A DNA stretch of 16,051 nt from Nonomuraea sp. GTDB taxonomy: Bacteria > Actinomycetota > Actinomycetes > Streptosporangiales > Streptosporangiaceae. Location of the stretch: NCBI GenBank assembly GCA_013362835.1, contig JABFVJ010000160.1, positions 1 to 16,051 on the forward strand, given 5' to 3'. Under the pieces are notes generated by a model. The model was not told where the DNA came from and ran no database searches. It saw only the letters and a program-made list of their open reading frames with translations. Below, piece by piece: positions 1 to 8,330 of the stretch (positions are counted from its first letter, which is position 1; every line of letters starts with the position of its first letter). The position numbers and the translations under genes are program-made.

Positions 1-66
1 CACGACGAGGTCCGCCACGCCCTGAGCCGCGGCTTCTGGGACGCCCTCGAACGCGCCCGCCACTGA
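1..66 (+). CDS. C-terminal end of an unidentified protein (partial, cut by window edge)
   Basis: Frame 1 is open from the first base and ends at TGA (64-66), giving 21 residues that end ...FWDALERARH. Composition and codon bias (C/G at third positions) look like real actinobacterial coding sequence. The residues suggest an amphipathic C-terminal helix, but too little is visible to name a family. The last codons lie inside the first unit of the degenerate tandem repeat at 51-189, so the stop codon is part of the repeat. The gene converges on the response-regulator gene that ends at 240. Confidence 0.5.
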   Translation, partial: HDEVRHALSRGFWDALERARH

Positions 67-189
67 CCCGCCCACCGAGCACGCCCGCCACTGATTCGCC
101 CACTGAGCGCGCCCGCCACGGACCATCCCGGACACGCGCCCGCCACGAACCCCGTCTTCCGAACGCGTGCGCCACGGACGCATCTCGAA
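51..189. repeat. Degenerate ~28-bp tandem repeat, five units
   Basis: Five consecutive units can be read by eye at 51-78, 79-106, 107-132, 133-162 and 163-189. Each starts with a variant of CGCGCCCGCCAC and ends in GA. Units 1 and 2 are both 28 bp and nearly identical; later units diverge (26, 30 and 27 bp). The first unit contains the last codons and the stop of the left-edge gene. The pattern fits replication slippage that copied a gene end into the intergenic space. Confidence 0.6.
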
Positions 190-194
190 CGTGA

Positions 195-229
195 AACGCC
201 CGGGTTCGCAGGTGGCGAACCCGGGCGTT
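195..229. terminator. Perfect 15-bp hairpin, probable bidirectional terminator
   Basis: The arms at 195-209 and 215-229 are exact reverse complements (AACGCCCGGGTTCGC and its complement) around the 5-nt loop AGGTG. The hairpin sits between two convergent genes, 129 nt after the left gene's stop and 10 nt beyond the stop of the response-regulator gene. No clear T-run follows on either strand, which is common for high-GC actinobacterial terminators. Confidence 0.75.
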
Positions 230-239
230 CTCCGTGGGG

Positions 240-869
240 TCAGGAGAGGGCGTCGAAGCCGGCGCGCAGGTGCGTGAGCCGGTCCGTCAGGTCGGCCAGG
301 GGCACGGCGAGCGCCGGATCCTGCGACTTGCGGGCCAGCTCCCGCACCCTGGTCAGCTCGTCCTCCACGGCGGTGAGCCGGCGCGACAGCTCCGGCAGCA
401 CCGCGGCGTGATCCCCGGCCCCGGGAGGCAGCTCGCCGGTCAGCCGCTCCCGGAGCAACGACGCCTGCTCGGCCAGGCGCTTGTTCATGTTGTACAGCTC
501 GGTGAACACCGACACCTTCGCACGCAGCACCCACGGGTCGAACGGCTTGGTGAGGTAATCGACCGCGCCGGCCGCGTAGCCGCGGAAGGCGTAGTCGGGG
601 GCGCTGTCGACCACGGTCAGGAAGATGATCGGGATGTTCCTGGTCCGCTCCCGCCGCTTGATGTGCGCGGCCGTCTCGAACCCGTCCATGCCCGGCATCC
701 GGACATCGAGCAGGATCAGCGCGAACTCGGTGTTGAGCAGCGCCTTGAGCGCCTCCTCACCCGACCTGGCGCGTACGGGCACCAGATCGAGCGAGCTGAG
801 GATGGCTTCGAGAGCGATCAGGTTTTCCTCCCGGTCGTCGACCAGGAGGATCTTGGCACGGTCCGGCAT
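240..869 (-). CDS. osaB: Response regulator, receiver domain plus C-terminal coiled coil (OsaB type)
   Basis: This 209-aa protein has a CheY-like receiver domain at about residues 4-120. The acidic pair is D11/D12, the phospho-acceptor is D55 (LLDVRMPGMDG), the switch threonine is T85 and the conserved lysine is K108 (in TKPFDP). Beyond ~residue 120 it is charged, heptad-like and probably coiled coil (LAEQASLLRERL; a second stretch near 165-190). No DNA-binding output domain is present, so it should act through protein contacts. The ATG at 869 follows the kinase stop codon by 3 nt (TGA-TCG-ATG), with a GAAGGG ribosome site 9 nt upstream inside the kinase gene; this implies translational coupling. 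The arrangement, receiver plus coil downstream of a HAMP-array hybrid kinase, matches S. coelicolor OsaB, which is needed for osmoadaptation. The receiver call is certain; the Osa assignment is inference from architecture. Confidence 0.88.
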   Translation of the reverse strand: MPDRAKILLVDDREENLIALEAILSSLDLVPVRARSGEEALKALLNTEFALILLDVRMPGMDGFETAAHIKRRERTRNIPIIFLTVVDSAPDYAFRGYAAGAVDYLTKPFDPWVLRAKVSVFTELYNMNKRLAEQASLLRERLTGELPPGAGDHAAVLPELSRRLTAVEDELTRVRELARKSQDPALAVPLADLTDRLTHLRAGFDALS

Positions 870-872
870 CGA

Positions 873-3800
873 TCACGACCCTTCGGCAGATGAGGGCGAC
901 GAGTCGGTCGTGGACCCGCGCCCGCGGCTGAGCCAACCGCGCAGCCGTTCGAGCAGGCGATCGACGTCGACCGGCTTGGGCACGTAGTCGGACGCGCCCG
1001 AGGCGATGCTCTTCTCGCGATCACCCCGCATGACCTTAGCGGTCAGCGCGATGATCGGCAGGTCGGCGAACTGCGGCATGCGCCGGATGGCCGACGTCGT
1101 GGCCCAGCCGTCCATCTCCGGCATCATGATGTCCATCAGCACGAGCGCGACGTCCTCGTTCCGTTCGAGCTGCTCGATCCCCTCGCGGCCGTTTTCAGCG
1201 TAGACGACCGTGGAACCGTGTCGTTCCAGCACGCTGGTGAGGGCGAACACGTTGCGGATGTCGTCGTCGACGATGAGGATCTTGGCGCCGCTGAGCGGGT
1301 CGTCGCCCTGCCACTGGGCGGGCGTCTCCACCGGCGCCTCGACCAGCTCGGGCATCGGCATGTCCAGCGGCAGCGGCGGCTCGGGCATCGTGGCCGCGGC
1401 CGCCTGCTCCTCGGCCGGCGAGGTCATGAGCTGCCGGCGGTTGGCCGTGCTGCCGTCGGTCGCGGCCAGCGGGCCGGTGTAGGAGGCGGGCAGGTAGAGC
1501 GTGAACGTGCTGCCCTTGCCGAGCTCGCTCTCGACGTGGATCTCGCCGCCGAGCAGCCGCGCGATGTCGCGGCAGATGGCGAGGCCGAGGCCGGTGCCGC
1601 CGTACTTGCGGCTGGTGGTGCCGTCGGCCTGCCTGAACGCCTCGAAGATGACCTCCCGCTTGTCGGGCGCGATGCCGATGCCGGTGTCGATCACCTGGAA
1701 CGCCAGCAGGTCGTCGGCGTCGTGCAGGGTGTCGTCGTCGAAGTCGACCCCTCGCGGCGCCGGCACGACCCGCAGCTTGACCTCGCCCTTCGGGGTGAAC
1801 TTCACCGCGTTGGAGATCAGGTTGCGCAGCACCTGCTGCAGGCGCTGCTCGTCGGCCCGCAGCTCGCTCGGCACGTCGGCCGCCACCTCGACGCCGAACG
1901 ACAGCCCCTTGTCCTGGGCCAGCGGCGCGAACGCCGCCTCCAGCAGGTCGACCATCTTGGGCAGCGACACCTGGATCGGATGGATGTCCATCCGGCCCGC
2001 CTCGACCTTCGACAGGTCGAGCATGTCGTTGATCAGCTGGAGCAGCGCCGAGCCCGCGCTGTGGATCGTACGGGCGAACTCGACCTGCTGGGAGGTCAGG
2101 TTGCCCTCGGCGTTCTCGGTGAGCAGCTTGGCCAGCACCAGCAGGCTGTTGAGCGGTGTGCGCAGCTCGTGGGACATGTTCGCGAGGAACTCGGACTTGT
2201 AGCGCGAGGAGACCGCGAGCTGCTCGGCGCGCTCCTCCAGCGTGCGGCGGGCCTGCTCGATCTGGAAGTTCTGGATCTCGATCGCGCGGTTCTGCTTGGC
2301 CAGCAGCGCCGCCTTGTCCTCCAGCTCGGCGTTGGACCTGCGCAGCTCCTCCTGCTGCCGCTGCAGCTCGTCGGAGCGCTCCTGCAGCTCACGGGTGAGC
2401 CGCTGGGACTCGGTCAGCAGGTCTTCGGTGCGGGAGTTGGCGATGATCGTGTTCATCGTGACGCCGATGGTCTCGACGAGCTGCGTCAGGAAGTCGAGGT
2501 GCACCTCGCCGAACGGCGTGAACGAGGCCAGCTCCAGCACGCCCAGCACGCGGTTCTCGAACAGGATCGGCAGCACCACGATCTGCGCGGGCGTGGACTG
2601 GCTGAGCCCGCTGTCGATGGTGATGAACTGCGGCGGCACGTCGTCGAGGATGATGTGCCTGCCCTCGGCCGCCGCCTGCCCGACGATCCCTTCACCGATC
2701 CCGAAGCTCCTGCGCGGCCCCCGATCGGGACGTACGCCGTAGCCCCCGATCAGCGTCAGCTCGTGGTCGCCGTCGGGGTCGATGCCGTAGAAGGCGCCGT
2801 AGCGGGCCGAGACCAGCGGCGTCAGCTCGCTCATCGTCAGCTTGGCCACCTCGAACAGGTCGCGGTGGCCCTGCATGAGCCGGGAGATGCGGGCCAGGTT
2901 GGACTTGAGCCAGTCTTGCTCCTGGTTGGCCTGGGTGGTCTCGCGGAGGTTGGCCACCATCGAGTTGATGTTGTCCTTGAGCTCCGCGAGCTCGCCCTGC
3001 GCCTCGACGGCGATCGACCGGGTCAGGTCGCCGCGGGCCACGGCGCTGGTCACGGTCGCGATGGCGCGGACCTGCGTGGTGAGGTTGCCGGCCAGCTCGT
3101 TGACGCTCTCGGTGAGCCGCTTCCACGTGCCCTCGACGCCCTCGACCCGGGCCTGGCCGCCGAGCTGGCCCTCCGAACCCACCTCGCGGGCGACTCGGGT
3201 CACCTCGGAGGCGAACGAGGACAGCTGGTCGACCATCCGGTTGATGGTGGTCTTCAGCGCCAGGATCTCGCCCTGGGCGTCGACGTCGATCTTGCGGGTG
3301 AGGTCGCCGTTGGCCACGGCCGTGGTGACCTCGGCGATGTTGCGCACCTGGTAGGTCAGGTTGTTGGCCATGAAGTTGACGTTGTCGGTGAGGTCCTTCC
3401 ACACGCCCGACACGCCCTGCACCCGCGCCTGACCGCCGAGCTGCCCCTGCGTGCCCACCTCGCGGGCCACGCGGGTGACCTCGTCGGCGAACGACGAGAG
3501 CTGGTCGACCATCGTGTTGAGGGTGTCCTTGAGCTGCAGGATCTCGCCCTGGGCATCGACGGTGATCTTCTTCGACAGGTTGCCCTGGGCCACCGCGGAC
3601 GAGACGGCCGCGATCTGGCGCACCTGGGAAGTCAGGTTGTTGGCCATCGAGTTGACGTTGTCGGTGAGGTCCTTCCAGACCCCGGACACGCCGCGCACCT
3701 GCGCCTGGCCGCCGAGCTGGCCCTCGGTGCCGACCTCGCGGGCCACACGGGTGACCTCGGAGGCGAACGAGGACAGCTGCTCCACCATCGTGTTCATGGT

Positions 3801-5066
3801 CGACTTGAGCTCGAGGATCTCGCCCTGGGCGTCGACGTCGATCTTGCGGGTGAGGTCGCCGTTGGCCACGGCCGTGGTCACCTGGGCGATGTTGCGCACC
3901 TGGTAGGTCAGGTTGTTGGCCATCGAGTTGACGTTGTCGGTGAGGTCCTTCCAGACGCCCGACACGCCCTTCACCTCGGCGCGCCCGCCGAGCTTGCCTT
4001 CCGTGCCGACCTCGCGGGCGACGCGGGTGACCTCGTCGGCGAACGACGAGAGCTGGTCGACCATCGTGTTGAGGGTGTCCTTGAGCTGCAGGATCTCGCC
4101 CTCGGCGTCAACGGTGATCTTCTTCGACAGGTTGCCCTGGGCCACCGCCGTCGCCACGGTCGCGATCGAGCGCACCTGCGAGGTCAGGTTGTTGGCCATG
4201 AAGTTGACGTTGTCGGTGAGGTCCTTCCAGACGCCCGACACGCCGGTGACCTGCGCCTGGCCGCCGAGCTGGCCCTCGGTGCCGACCTCGCGGGCCACGC
4301 GGGTGACCTCTTCGGCGAAGCCGGAGAGCTGGTCGACCATCGTGTTGACGGTGTTCTTCAGCTCGAACATCTCGCCCACGGCGTCGACGGTCACCTTGCG
4401 GCTCAGGTCGCCCTTGGCTACGGCCGTGGTCACGACCGCGATGTCGCGGACCTGCGCGGCGACGCGCGAGGACATCGTGTTGACGGCCTCGGTGAGGTCG
4501 CGCCAGCTTCCCGACATGCCGCGCAGGTTGGCGCTGCCGCCCAGCCTGCCCTCGGTGCCGGCCTCGCGGGCGACCCTGGTGACCTCGGAGTTGAACAGGG
4601 CGAGCTGGTCGACCATGCCGTTGATGGCCTTGCCCAGGCGGCGTACCTCGCCGCGGGCCGACCGGTCGAGGTCGATGCGTCGTGACAGGTCGCCCTTGGC
4701 CACCGCGTCGATCACGTCGGCCGCGCCGCTGACCGGGCTCACCAGAGCGTCGATCAGCATGTTGACGGACTCGACGCTCTCGGCCCACGCGCCGACGCCC
4801 GGACCGGGCGTCAGCCGCTCGCCGAAGCGACCTTCCTTGACGACTTCTTTGCGCACTCTTGTGAGCTCGTTGGCGAGGTGTTCGCGGCGGTCGGCCACCT
4901 CGTTGAGCAGAAGGCGCACCTCGCTGAGGATGCCGGGGGGCGCATGTGGGACCCGACGCCGGAAATCGCCGTCACGCCAAGAGAAGAGAGTCTCCAGGAT
5001 GGGAACGAGATCCGATTCTGTATAGGTCCTCTCCTCCGGGCTTGGTGCGGCCTTGGCCGTGGTCAT
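873..5066 (-). CDS. osaA: Soluble poly-HAMP hybrid sensor histidine kinase (OsaA type; resembles fungal group III kinases)
   Basis: The protein is 1397 aa from ATG 5064-5066. This start is preferred because AAGGAGG (5071-5077) lies 4 nt upstream; the upstream GTG at 5117 has no ribosome site. Residues here count from that ATG. Seven repeats of ~92 aa run from about residue 70 to 715, each with an A-V-A-x-G-(D/N)-L core and an [13 protein letters not shown] linker (paired canonical and divergent HAMP units). Next come a GAF domain (~740-876), a coiled coil (~880-955), HisKA with phospho-acceptor H966 (MSHELRTP), HATPase_c with N1086, DTGIGI (1127-1132) and GGTGLGLA (1156-1163), a Pro-rich linker, and a receiver with D1267-D1269, D1312, T1342 and K1364. 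No membrane segment or signal peptide is visible, so it should sense cytoplasmic conditions. It should autophosphorylate at H966, pass phosphate to D1312, and probably signal to the coupled regulator. Confidence 0.93.
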   Translation of the reverse strand: MTTAKAAPSPEERTYTESDLVPILETLFSWRDGDFRRRVPHAPPGILSEVRLLLNEVADRREHLANELTRVRKEVVKEGRFGERLTPGPGVGAWAESVESVNMLIDALVSPVSGAADVIDAVAKGDLSRRIDLDRSARGEVRRLGKAINGMVDQLALFNSEVTRVAREAGTEGRLGGSANLRGMSGSWRDLTEAVNTMSSRVAAQVRDIAVVTTAVAKGDLSRKVTVDAVGEMFELKNTVNTMVDQLSGFAEEVTRVAREVGTEGQLGGQAQVTGVSGVWKDLTDNVNFMANNLTSQVRSIATVATAVAQGNLSKKITVDAEGEILQLKDTLNTMVDQLSSFADEVTRVAREVGTEGKLGGRAEVKGVSGVWKDLTDNVNSMANNLTYQVRNIAQVTTAVANGDLTRKIDVDAQGEILELKSTMNTMVEQLSSFASEVTRVAREVGTEGQLGGQAQVRGVSGVWKDLTDNVNSMANNLTSQVRQIAAVSSAVAQGNLSKKITVDAQGEILQLKDTLNTMVDQLSSFADEVTRVAREVGTQGQLGGQARVQGVSGVWKDLTDNVNFMANNLTYQVRNIAEVTTAVANGDLTRKIDVDAQGEILALKTTINRMVDQLSSFASEVTRVAREVGSEGQLGGQARVEGVEGTWKRLTESVNELAGNLTTQVRAIATVTSAVARGDLTRSIAVEAQGELAELKDNINSMVANLRETTQANQEQDWLKSNLARISRLMQGHRDLFEVAKLTMSELTPLVSARYGAFYGIDPDGDHELTLIGGYGVRPDRGPRRSFGIGEGIVGQAAAEGRHIILDDVPPQFITIDSGLSQSTPAQIVVLPILFENRVLGVLELASFTPFGEVHLDFLTQLVETIGVTMNTIIANSRTEDLLTESQRLTRELQERSDELQRQQEELRRSNAELEDKAALLAKQNRAIEIQNFQIEQARRTLEERAEQLAVSSRYKSEFLANMSHELRTPLNSLLVLAKLLTENAEGNLTSQQVEFARTIHSAGSALLQLINDMLDLSKVEAGRMDIHPIQVSLPKMVDLLEAAFAPLAQDKGLSFGVEVAADVPSELRADEQRLQQVLRNLISNAVKFTPKGEVKLRVVPAPRGVDFDDDTLHDADDLLAFQVIDTGIGIAPDKREVIFEAFRQADGTTSRKYGGTGLGLAICRDIARLLGGEIHVESELGKGSTFTLYLPASYTGPLAATDGSTANRRQLMTSPAEEQAAAATMPEPPLPLDMPMPELVEAPVETPAQWQGDDPLSGAKILIVDDDIRNVFALTSVLERHGSTVVYAENGREGIEQLERNEDVALVLMDIMMPEMDGWATTSAIRRMPQFADLPIIALTAKVMRGDREKSIASGASDYVPKPVDVDRLLERLRGWLSRGRGSTTDSSPSSAEGS
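3036..4139 (-). repeat. Two-copy 552-bp super-repeat inside the HAMP array (ABAB)
   Basis: Within the 276-bp HAMP-unit array of the hybrid kinase, units alternate. Two units read [12 protein letters not shown]...[14 protein letters not shown] and alternate with two reading [17 protein letters not shown]. This gives two adjacent 184-codon copies at 4139-3588 and 3587-3036. The spacing of the GDL/GNL motif is exactly 92 residues between consecutive units from the second to the seventh. Confidence 0.75.
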
Positions 5067-5186
5067 GGGGCCTCCTTCACTCGCGGCGGGTCCCGGCGAG
5101 TGATTCAAGTCTGTCACGATGAGTAGCTCGTAGTCCTGCCCTTGGATTTACCCCAAGTCAGTGAGAAGTGTGGTAGGCACGTTGGG
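5067..5186. promoter_or_regulatory. Divergent promoter region between kinase operon and phosphatase gene, with inverted repeat
   Basis: Both flanking genes start outward from this 120-bp gap, so two promoters should lie here. A 5-bp inverted repeat, CTTGG-N7-CCAAG, sits at 5141-5157 and could be an operator shared by both directions. I could not place convincing -35/-10 hexamers on either strand. GGGGTAAAT on the minus strand (5146-5154) has a partial sigma-B-like -10 but no matching upstream element at proper spacing. Confidence 0.35.
5071..5077 (-). promoter_or_regulatory. Ribosome binding site that fixes the hybrid-kinase start
   Basis: On the minus strand AAGGAGG is followed by CCCC and then ATG (5064-5066). 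It is the only strong Shine-Dalgarno sequence near the 5' end of the kinase frame. It argues against the in-frame GTG at 5117, which would add 17 residues of low-complexity N-terminus. Confidence 0.7.
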
Positions 5187-6731
5187 ATGAGTGCTTCTCC
5201 CCATGCGGTGCTGGCTGCGACCTTCGCGCCCGGTGATACCGCTGTGACGGCTGCGATGAGGTTCACGCGCGAGGTGATGACCGCGTGGGCCACTGTCGGC
5301 GTGCTCCATACGGCCGAGCAGGTCGCCGCCGATCTGGCGGAGCAGGTCTCTGACGAGCCGTTTGAGGTGATTTGGAAGCATTTCGGCGATACCGTGCAGG
5401 TCGAGCTGCGGCAACGGAACACCGCGCACGGTGATCCAAAAGCTCCTTCCGTGACCGTCGAAGAGTGGGGAGTCACCTTCGCGGGCGATTCCCGTGTCCA
5501 TTGGGCAAGGCTCACGCTACCTGGCTCCAGCGACAGAGTGGCAGCCGAATGGCTGGAGGAGAGCGCCAGAGGGCCCCACTGGCTCGGGTTCCTCGCCGAC
5601 GCGAGTGACCTGCTCGCGGGCACCCTCGACCCCGACATGGTCCCGGCGATCATCGCGCAGATCGTGGTGCCGCGCCTGTCGAGCTGGTGCGCCGTCTACA
5701 CCGCCGACAACGCCGTGGGGCCGCTGCGGCTGGTCTACCTGTGGCACGCCGACGAGGCCAGGATCGACGGCCTGCGCGAGCAGCTCACGGGCATCGACGT
5801 CGGCGCGGCCGACACCCGCGTCACCTCGACCGTCCACCTGGCCGACTCGCAGGTGCTCGCCGTCCCGCTCACCGCGCGCGGCCGCGGCCTCGGCATGATG
5901 TGCCTCGGCCGCTCCGACCGCTTCCCCGACGAGGTCATCCAGTTCGCCGAGGACATCTCGCGGCGCGCCGCGCTCGCCATGGACAACGCCAGGCTCTACG
6001 CCCAGCAGGCCGCCGCCAACCGGGCGTTGCAGCGCAGCCTCCTGCCGCCCAACGAGCCCGAGGTGCCCGGCCTCGACTACGGCGTCATCTACGAGCCCGC
6101 CGGCGAGGCCAACGAGGTCGGCGGCGACTTCTACGACCTGTTCAAGGCGGGCGACGACTCCTGGCGGTTCGCGATCGGCGACGTGTGCGGCACGGGCCCC
6201 GAGGCCGCCGCGGTGACCGGGCTCGCCCGTCACACGCTGCGACTGCTGGCCCGCGAGGGCTACGGCGTGGCGGCCGTGCTCGGCCGGCTCAACCAGGCGA
6301 TCCTGGAGGAGGGGGAGCGGGCCAGGTTCCTCACGCTGCTGCACGGTGACATCACTCCCGTGGAGTCCGGTCTGGAGGTGCGCCTGGTGTCGGCGGGCCA
6401 TCCCGAGGCGCTGCGGCTCAAGCCGAGCGGCAAGGTGGAGTCCGTCACCACGCCCCAGTCGCTGCTCGGCGTCTTCCACGAGGTCGTGTTCGAGGCCGAC
6501 ACCATTCACCTCGACCACGGCGACGTGCTGCTCGCGGTGACCGACGGCGTCACCGAGCGCCGCTCGGGCGGACGGCTGCTCGACGACGACGGCGGCCTGG
6601 CCAAGCTGCTGGCCGAGTGCGCCGGGCTGTCGGCCAGGGCCGTCGCCGAGCGCATCCGCAGGGGCGCGGCCGAGTTCGCGTCCGAGCCGAGCGCGGACGA
6701 CCTCGCCATCGTGGTCCTCCGCGCCCGGTGA
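5187..6731 (+). CDS. GAF-PP2C (SpoIIE/RsbU-type) protein serine phosphatase, OsaC-like
   Basis: The protein is 514 aa from ATG 5187, chosen for the GGTAGG 9 nt upstream; an upstream in-frame TTG at 5142 lacks one. Residues ~8-115 resemble the RsbW-type anti-sigma ATPase fold (FAPGDTAVTAAMRFTREV...AEQVAADLAEQV), but the expected ELVxNA N-box is replaced by DLAEQV, so ATP binding is doubtful. A GAF domain spans ~132-273, and a helical linker leads to a PP2C/SpoIIE domain at ~295-514. Predicted metal-binding acidic residues are D314 (EVGGDF), D332 (GDVCGTG), D453 (TDG) and D504/D505 (ADDL). It should dephosphorylate a serine-phosphorylated anti-anti-sigma factor. It is divergent from the OsaAB-like operon; S. 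coelicolor OsaC combines RsbW, PAS, GAF and PP2C modules at the equivalent locus. No PAS domain is recognisable here. Phosphatase assignment is firm; the Osa role is inference. Confidence 0.88.
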   Translation: MSASPHAVLAATFAPGDTAVTAAMRFTREVMTAWATVGVLHTAEQVAADLAEQVSDEPFEVIWKHFGDTVQVELRQRNTAHGDPKAPSVTVEEWGVTFAGDSRVHWARLTLPGSSDRVAAEWLEESARGPHWLGFLADASDLLAGTLDPDMVPAIIAQIVVPRLSSWCAVYTADNAVGPLRLVYLWHADEARIDGLREQLTGIDVGAADTRVTSTVHLADSQVLAVPLTARGRGLGMMCLGRSDRFPDEVIQFAEDISRRAALAMDNARLYAQQAAANRALQRSLLPPNEPEVPGLDYGVIYEPAGEANEVGGDFYDLFKAGDDSWRFAIGDVCGTGPEAAAVTGLARHTLRLLAREGYGVAAVLGRLNQAILEEGERARFLTLLHGDITPVESGLEVRLVSAGHPEALRLKPSGKVESVTTPQSLLGVFHEVVFEADTIHLDHGDVLLAVTDGVTERRSGGRLLDDDGGLAKLLAECAGLSARAVAERIRRGAAEFASEPSADDLAIVVLRAR

Positions 6732-8237
6732 CTAGTCGCGTTCCACGGTGTCCTCAAGGACGATCCGGCCGATCAGGGCGTACTTCTCCGGTTTGCGGGA
6801 CTTGAGGTAGAGGGCCAGGGCGGCGCCGGCGATCGCGAGGCCGAGGACGATCCACGGGATCGCGGTGAACAGCGCGCTCTTGGCCGCGGGTCCGGCCGCC
6901 GCCTCCTGGTTCTGGAAGAGCAGCAGCACCACGTACGCCATCATCAGGCCGCCCACCAGCGGGGCCAGCAGAGAGCGCCAGACGTTCGCGGTCTCCGGGT
7001 GCTTCTTCCTGACGTTGAAGTAGCCGATCACCGAGAACGAGCAGAGCGTCTGCACGATCAGGATGGCCAGCGTGCCGAGCACGGCGAGCAGCGTGTAGAT
7101 GTGGACGTACGGGTCCATGCCGGCGAAGAAGAACAGCAGCACCAGCAGCACCGAGACGCCGGTCTGCACGAAGCCGGCGACGTGCGGCGAGCCGTGCTTG
7201 GCGTGCGTACGCCCGAGCGTGCGCGCGGTCCCCGGCACCAGGTCCTCGCGGCCGAGGGCGTACAGGTAGCGGGACGCGCAGTTGTGGAAGGCCATCGAGC
7301 AGGCGAACGAGCCGGTCAGGATGAGGATCTGGAACAGGTTCACCGCCCAGCTCCCGAGCATCTCCTTGGTCGGGATGAAGAAGATCTCGGCGAACTGGTC
7401 GGCGGCGATCCGGGGGGCCTTGAGGCCGTTGGCGGCCACGGTCATCCAGGAGACGAAGGTGTAGAACAGGCCGATCCCGACCACCGACACGAGCGTGGCG
7501 ATCGGGATGACCTTCTTGGGCTCGCGGGACTCCTCGCCGTACATGGCCGTCGACTCGAAGCCGACCCAGGACCAGAAGCACATGAACAGGCCGAGACCGA
7601 CCGCGCCCGCCTCCATGCCGGTGACGGTGAAGGCGTTGGCCGGGTTGAGCGTGTCGGCCATGAGGCCGTCGGGGCCGCCGCCGTGCAGCAGCGTGACGAC
7701 CGACACCAGGCCCAGCATGAAGATCTCGGTGATCAGGAAGACGCCGAGCACCTTGGCGGTCAGGTTGATGTCGAAGTAGGTCAGCACCGCGTTCAGCGCC
7801 AGGCCGAACAGGGCGAACCAGAGCCAATGGACGTCCACGCCGGCGATGGAGCTGAACGTGGCGTTGGCCTGGTAGGCGAAGAAGCCGATGATCGAGGCCT
7901 CGAAGACCACGTACGCCATGGTCGCGAGGATGCCCGCCACCATGCCGACGACCTGGCCGAGGCCGTGGGAGATGTAGCCGTAGAAGGCGCCGGCGGCGGT
8001 GATGTGCTTGGCCATCGCGGTGTAGCCGACCGAGAAGACGGTCAGCACCACCGTGGCGAACAGGTACGCGGCGGGCACGCCGAGGCCGTTGCCGAAGCCG
8101 ACCACCATCGGTACGTTGCCGGTCATCGCGGTGATGGGGGCGGCGGTGGCCACGGCCATGAAGATGACGCCGGTCAGGCCGACCGCGTCCTTCTTCAGCC
8201 GGCTGACCGGTGCTGTCGCGGGTGATGTGGTGCTCAA
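6732..8237 (-). CDS. APC-family amino acid permease
   Basis: The protein is 501 aa from TTG 8235-8237, chosen because GAAGGG (8244-8249) lies 6 nt upstream; an earlier in-frame TTG at 8294 has none and would add a polar tail. A short polar N-terminus is followed by LKKDAVGLTGVIFMAV...AAPITAMTGNVP, the signature first segment of actinobacterial APC transporters with the helix-breaking small-residue stretch that contacts substrate. I count about 12 hydrophobic segments; FWSWVGFESTAMYGEE matches the conserved TM6 region. The C-terminal ~25 residues are charged and cytosolic. The substrate is probably an amino acid or amine imported by proton symport, but specificity is not visible. It lies 93 nt downstream of the S9 pseudo-peptidase on the same strand. 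Its stop abuts the stop of the convergent phosphatase with no base between. Confidence 0.9.
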   Translation of the reverse strand: MSTTSPATAPVSRLKKDAVGLTGVIFMAVATAAPITAMTGNVPMVVGFGNGLGVPAAYLFATVVLTVFSVGYTAMAKHITAAGAFYGYISHGLGQVVGMVAGILATMAYVVFEASIIGFFAYQANATFSSIAGVDVHWLWFALFGLALNAVLTYFDINLTAKVLGVFLITEIFMLGLVSVVTLLHGGGPDGLMADTLNPANAFTVTGMEAGAVGLGLFMCFWSWVGFESTAMYGEESREPKKVIPIATLVSVVGIGLFYTFVSWMTVAANGLKAPRIAADQFAEIFFIPTKEMLGSWAVNLFQILILTGSFACSMAFHNCASRYLYALGREDLVPGTARTLGRTHAKHGSPHVAGFVQTGVSVLLVLLFFFAGMDPYVHIYTLLAVLGTLAILIVQTLCSFSVIGYFNVRKKHPETANVWRSLLAPLVGGLMMAYVVLLLFQNQEAAAGPAAKSALFTAIPWIVLGLAIAGAALALYLKSRKPEKYALIGRIVLEDTVERD

Positions 8238-8243
8238 TGTGCG

Positions 8244-8249
8244 CCCTTC
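8244..8249 (-). promoter_or_regulatory. Ribosome binding site supporting the TTG start of the permease
   Basis: GAAGGG on the minus strand is followed by CGCACA and then TTG (8235-8237). Its spacing is ideal, while no purine-rich site precedes the upstream TTG at 8294. Confidence 0.6.
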
Positions 8250-8330
8250 GCAGCGGGGGGTGGGCGCGATGCTGACAGGGCGCGGTGCCGACAATCAAGG
8301 CCGCTGACGTGGCCAAGGTCTTACGACATG

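Noticed and set aside
1218..4685. Very long open frame (1155 aa) on the plus strand opposite the hybrid kinase gene
   Set aside because: It is rich in Leu, Val, Gly, Asp, His and Arg, with no domain, and mirrors the HAMP repeats on the other strand. It is a by-product of GC-biased third positions in the kinase gene.
5146..5154. Sigma-B-like promoter (GGGTAA) upstream of the hybrid kinase
   Set aside because: No GnnT-type -35 element occurs at 14-16 nt spacing, so only the -10 half is present.
6999..8225. 408-aa plus-strand frame opposite the permease
   Set aside because: The composition (His, Gly, Asp, Val, Glu) is that of antisense to hydrophobic codons; the minus-strand permease has full family motifs.
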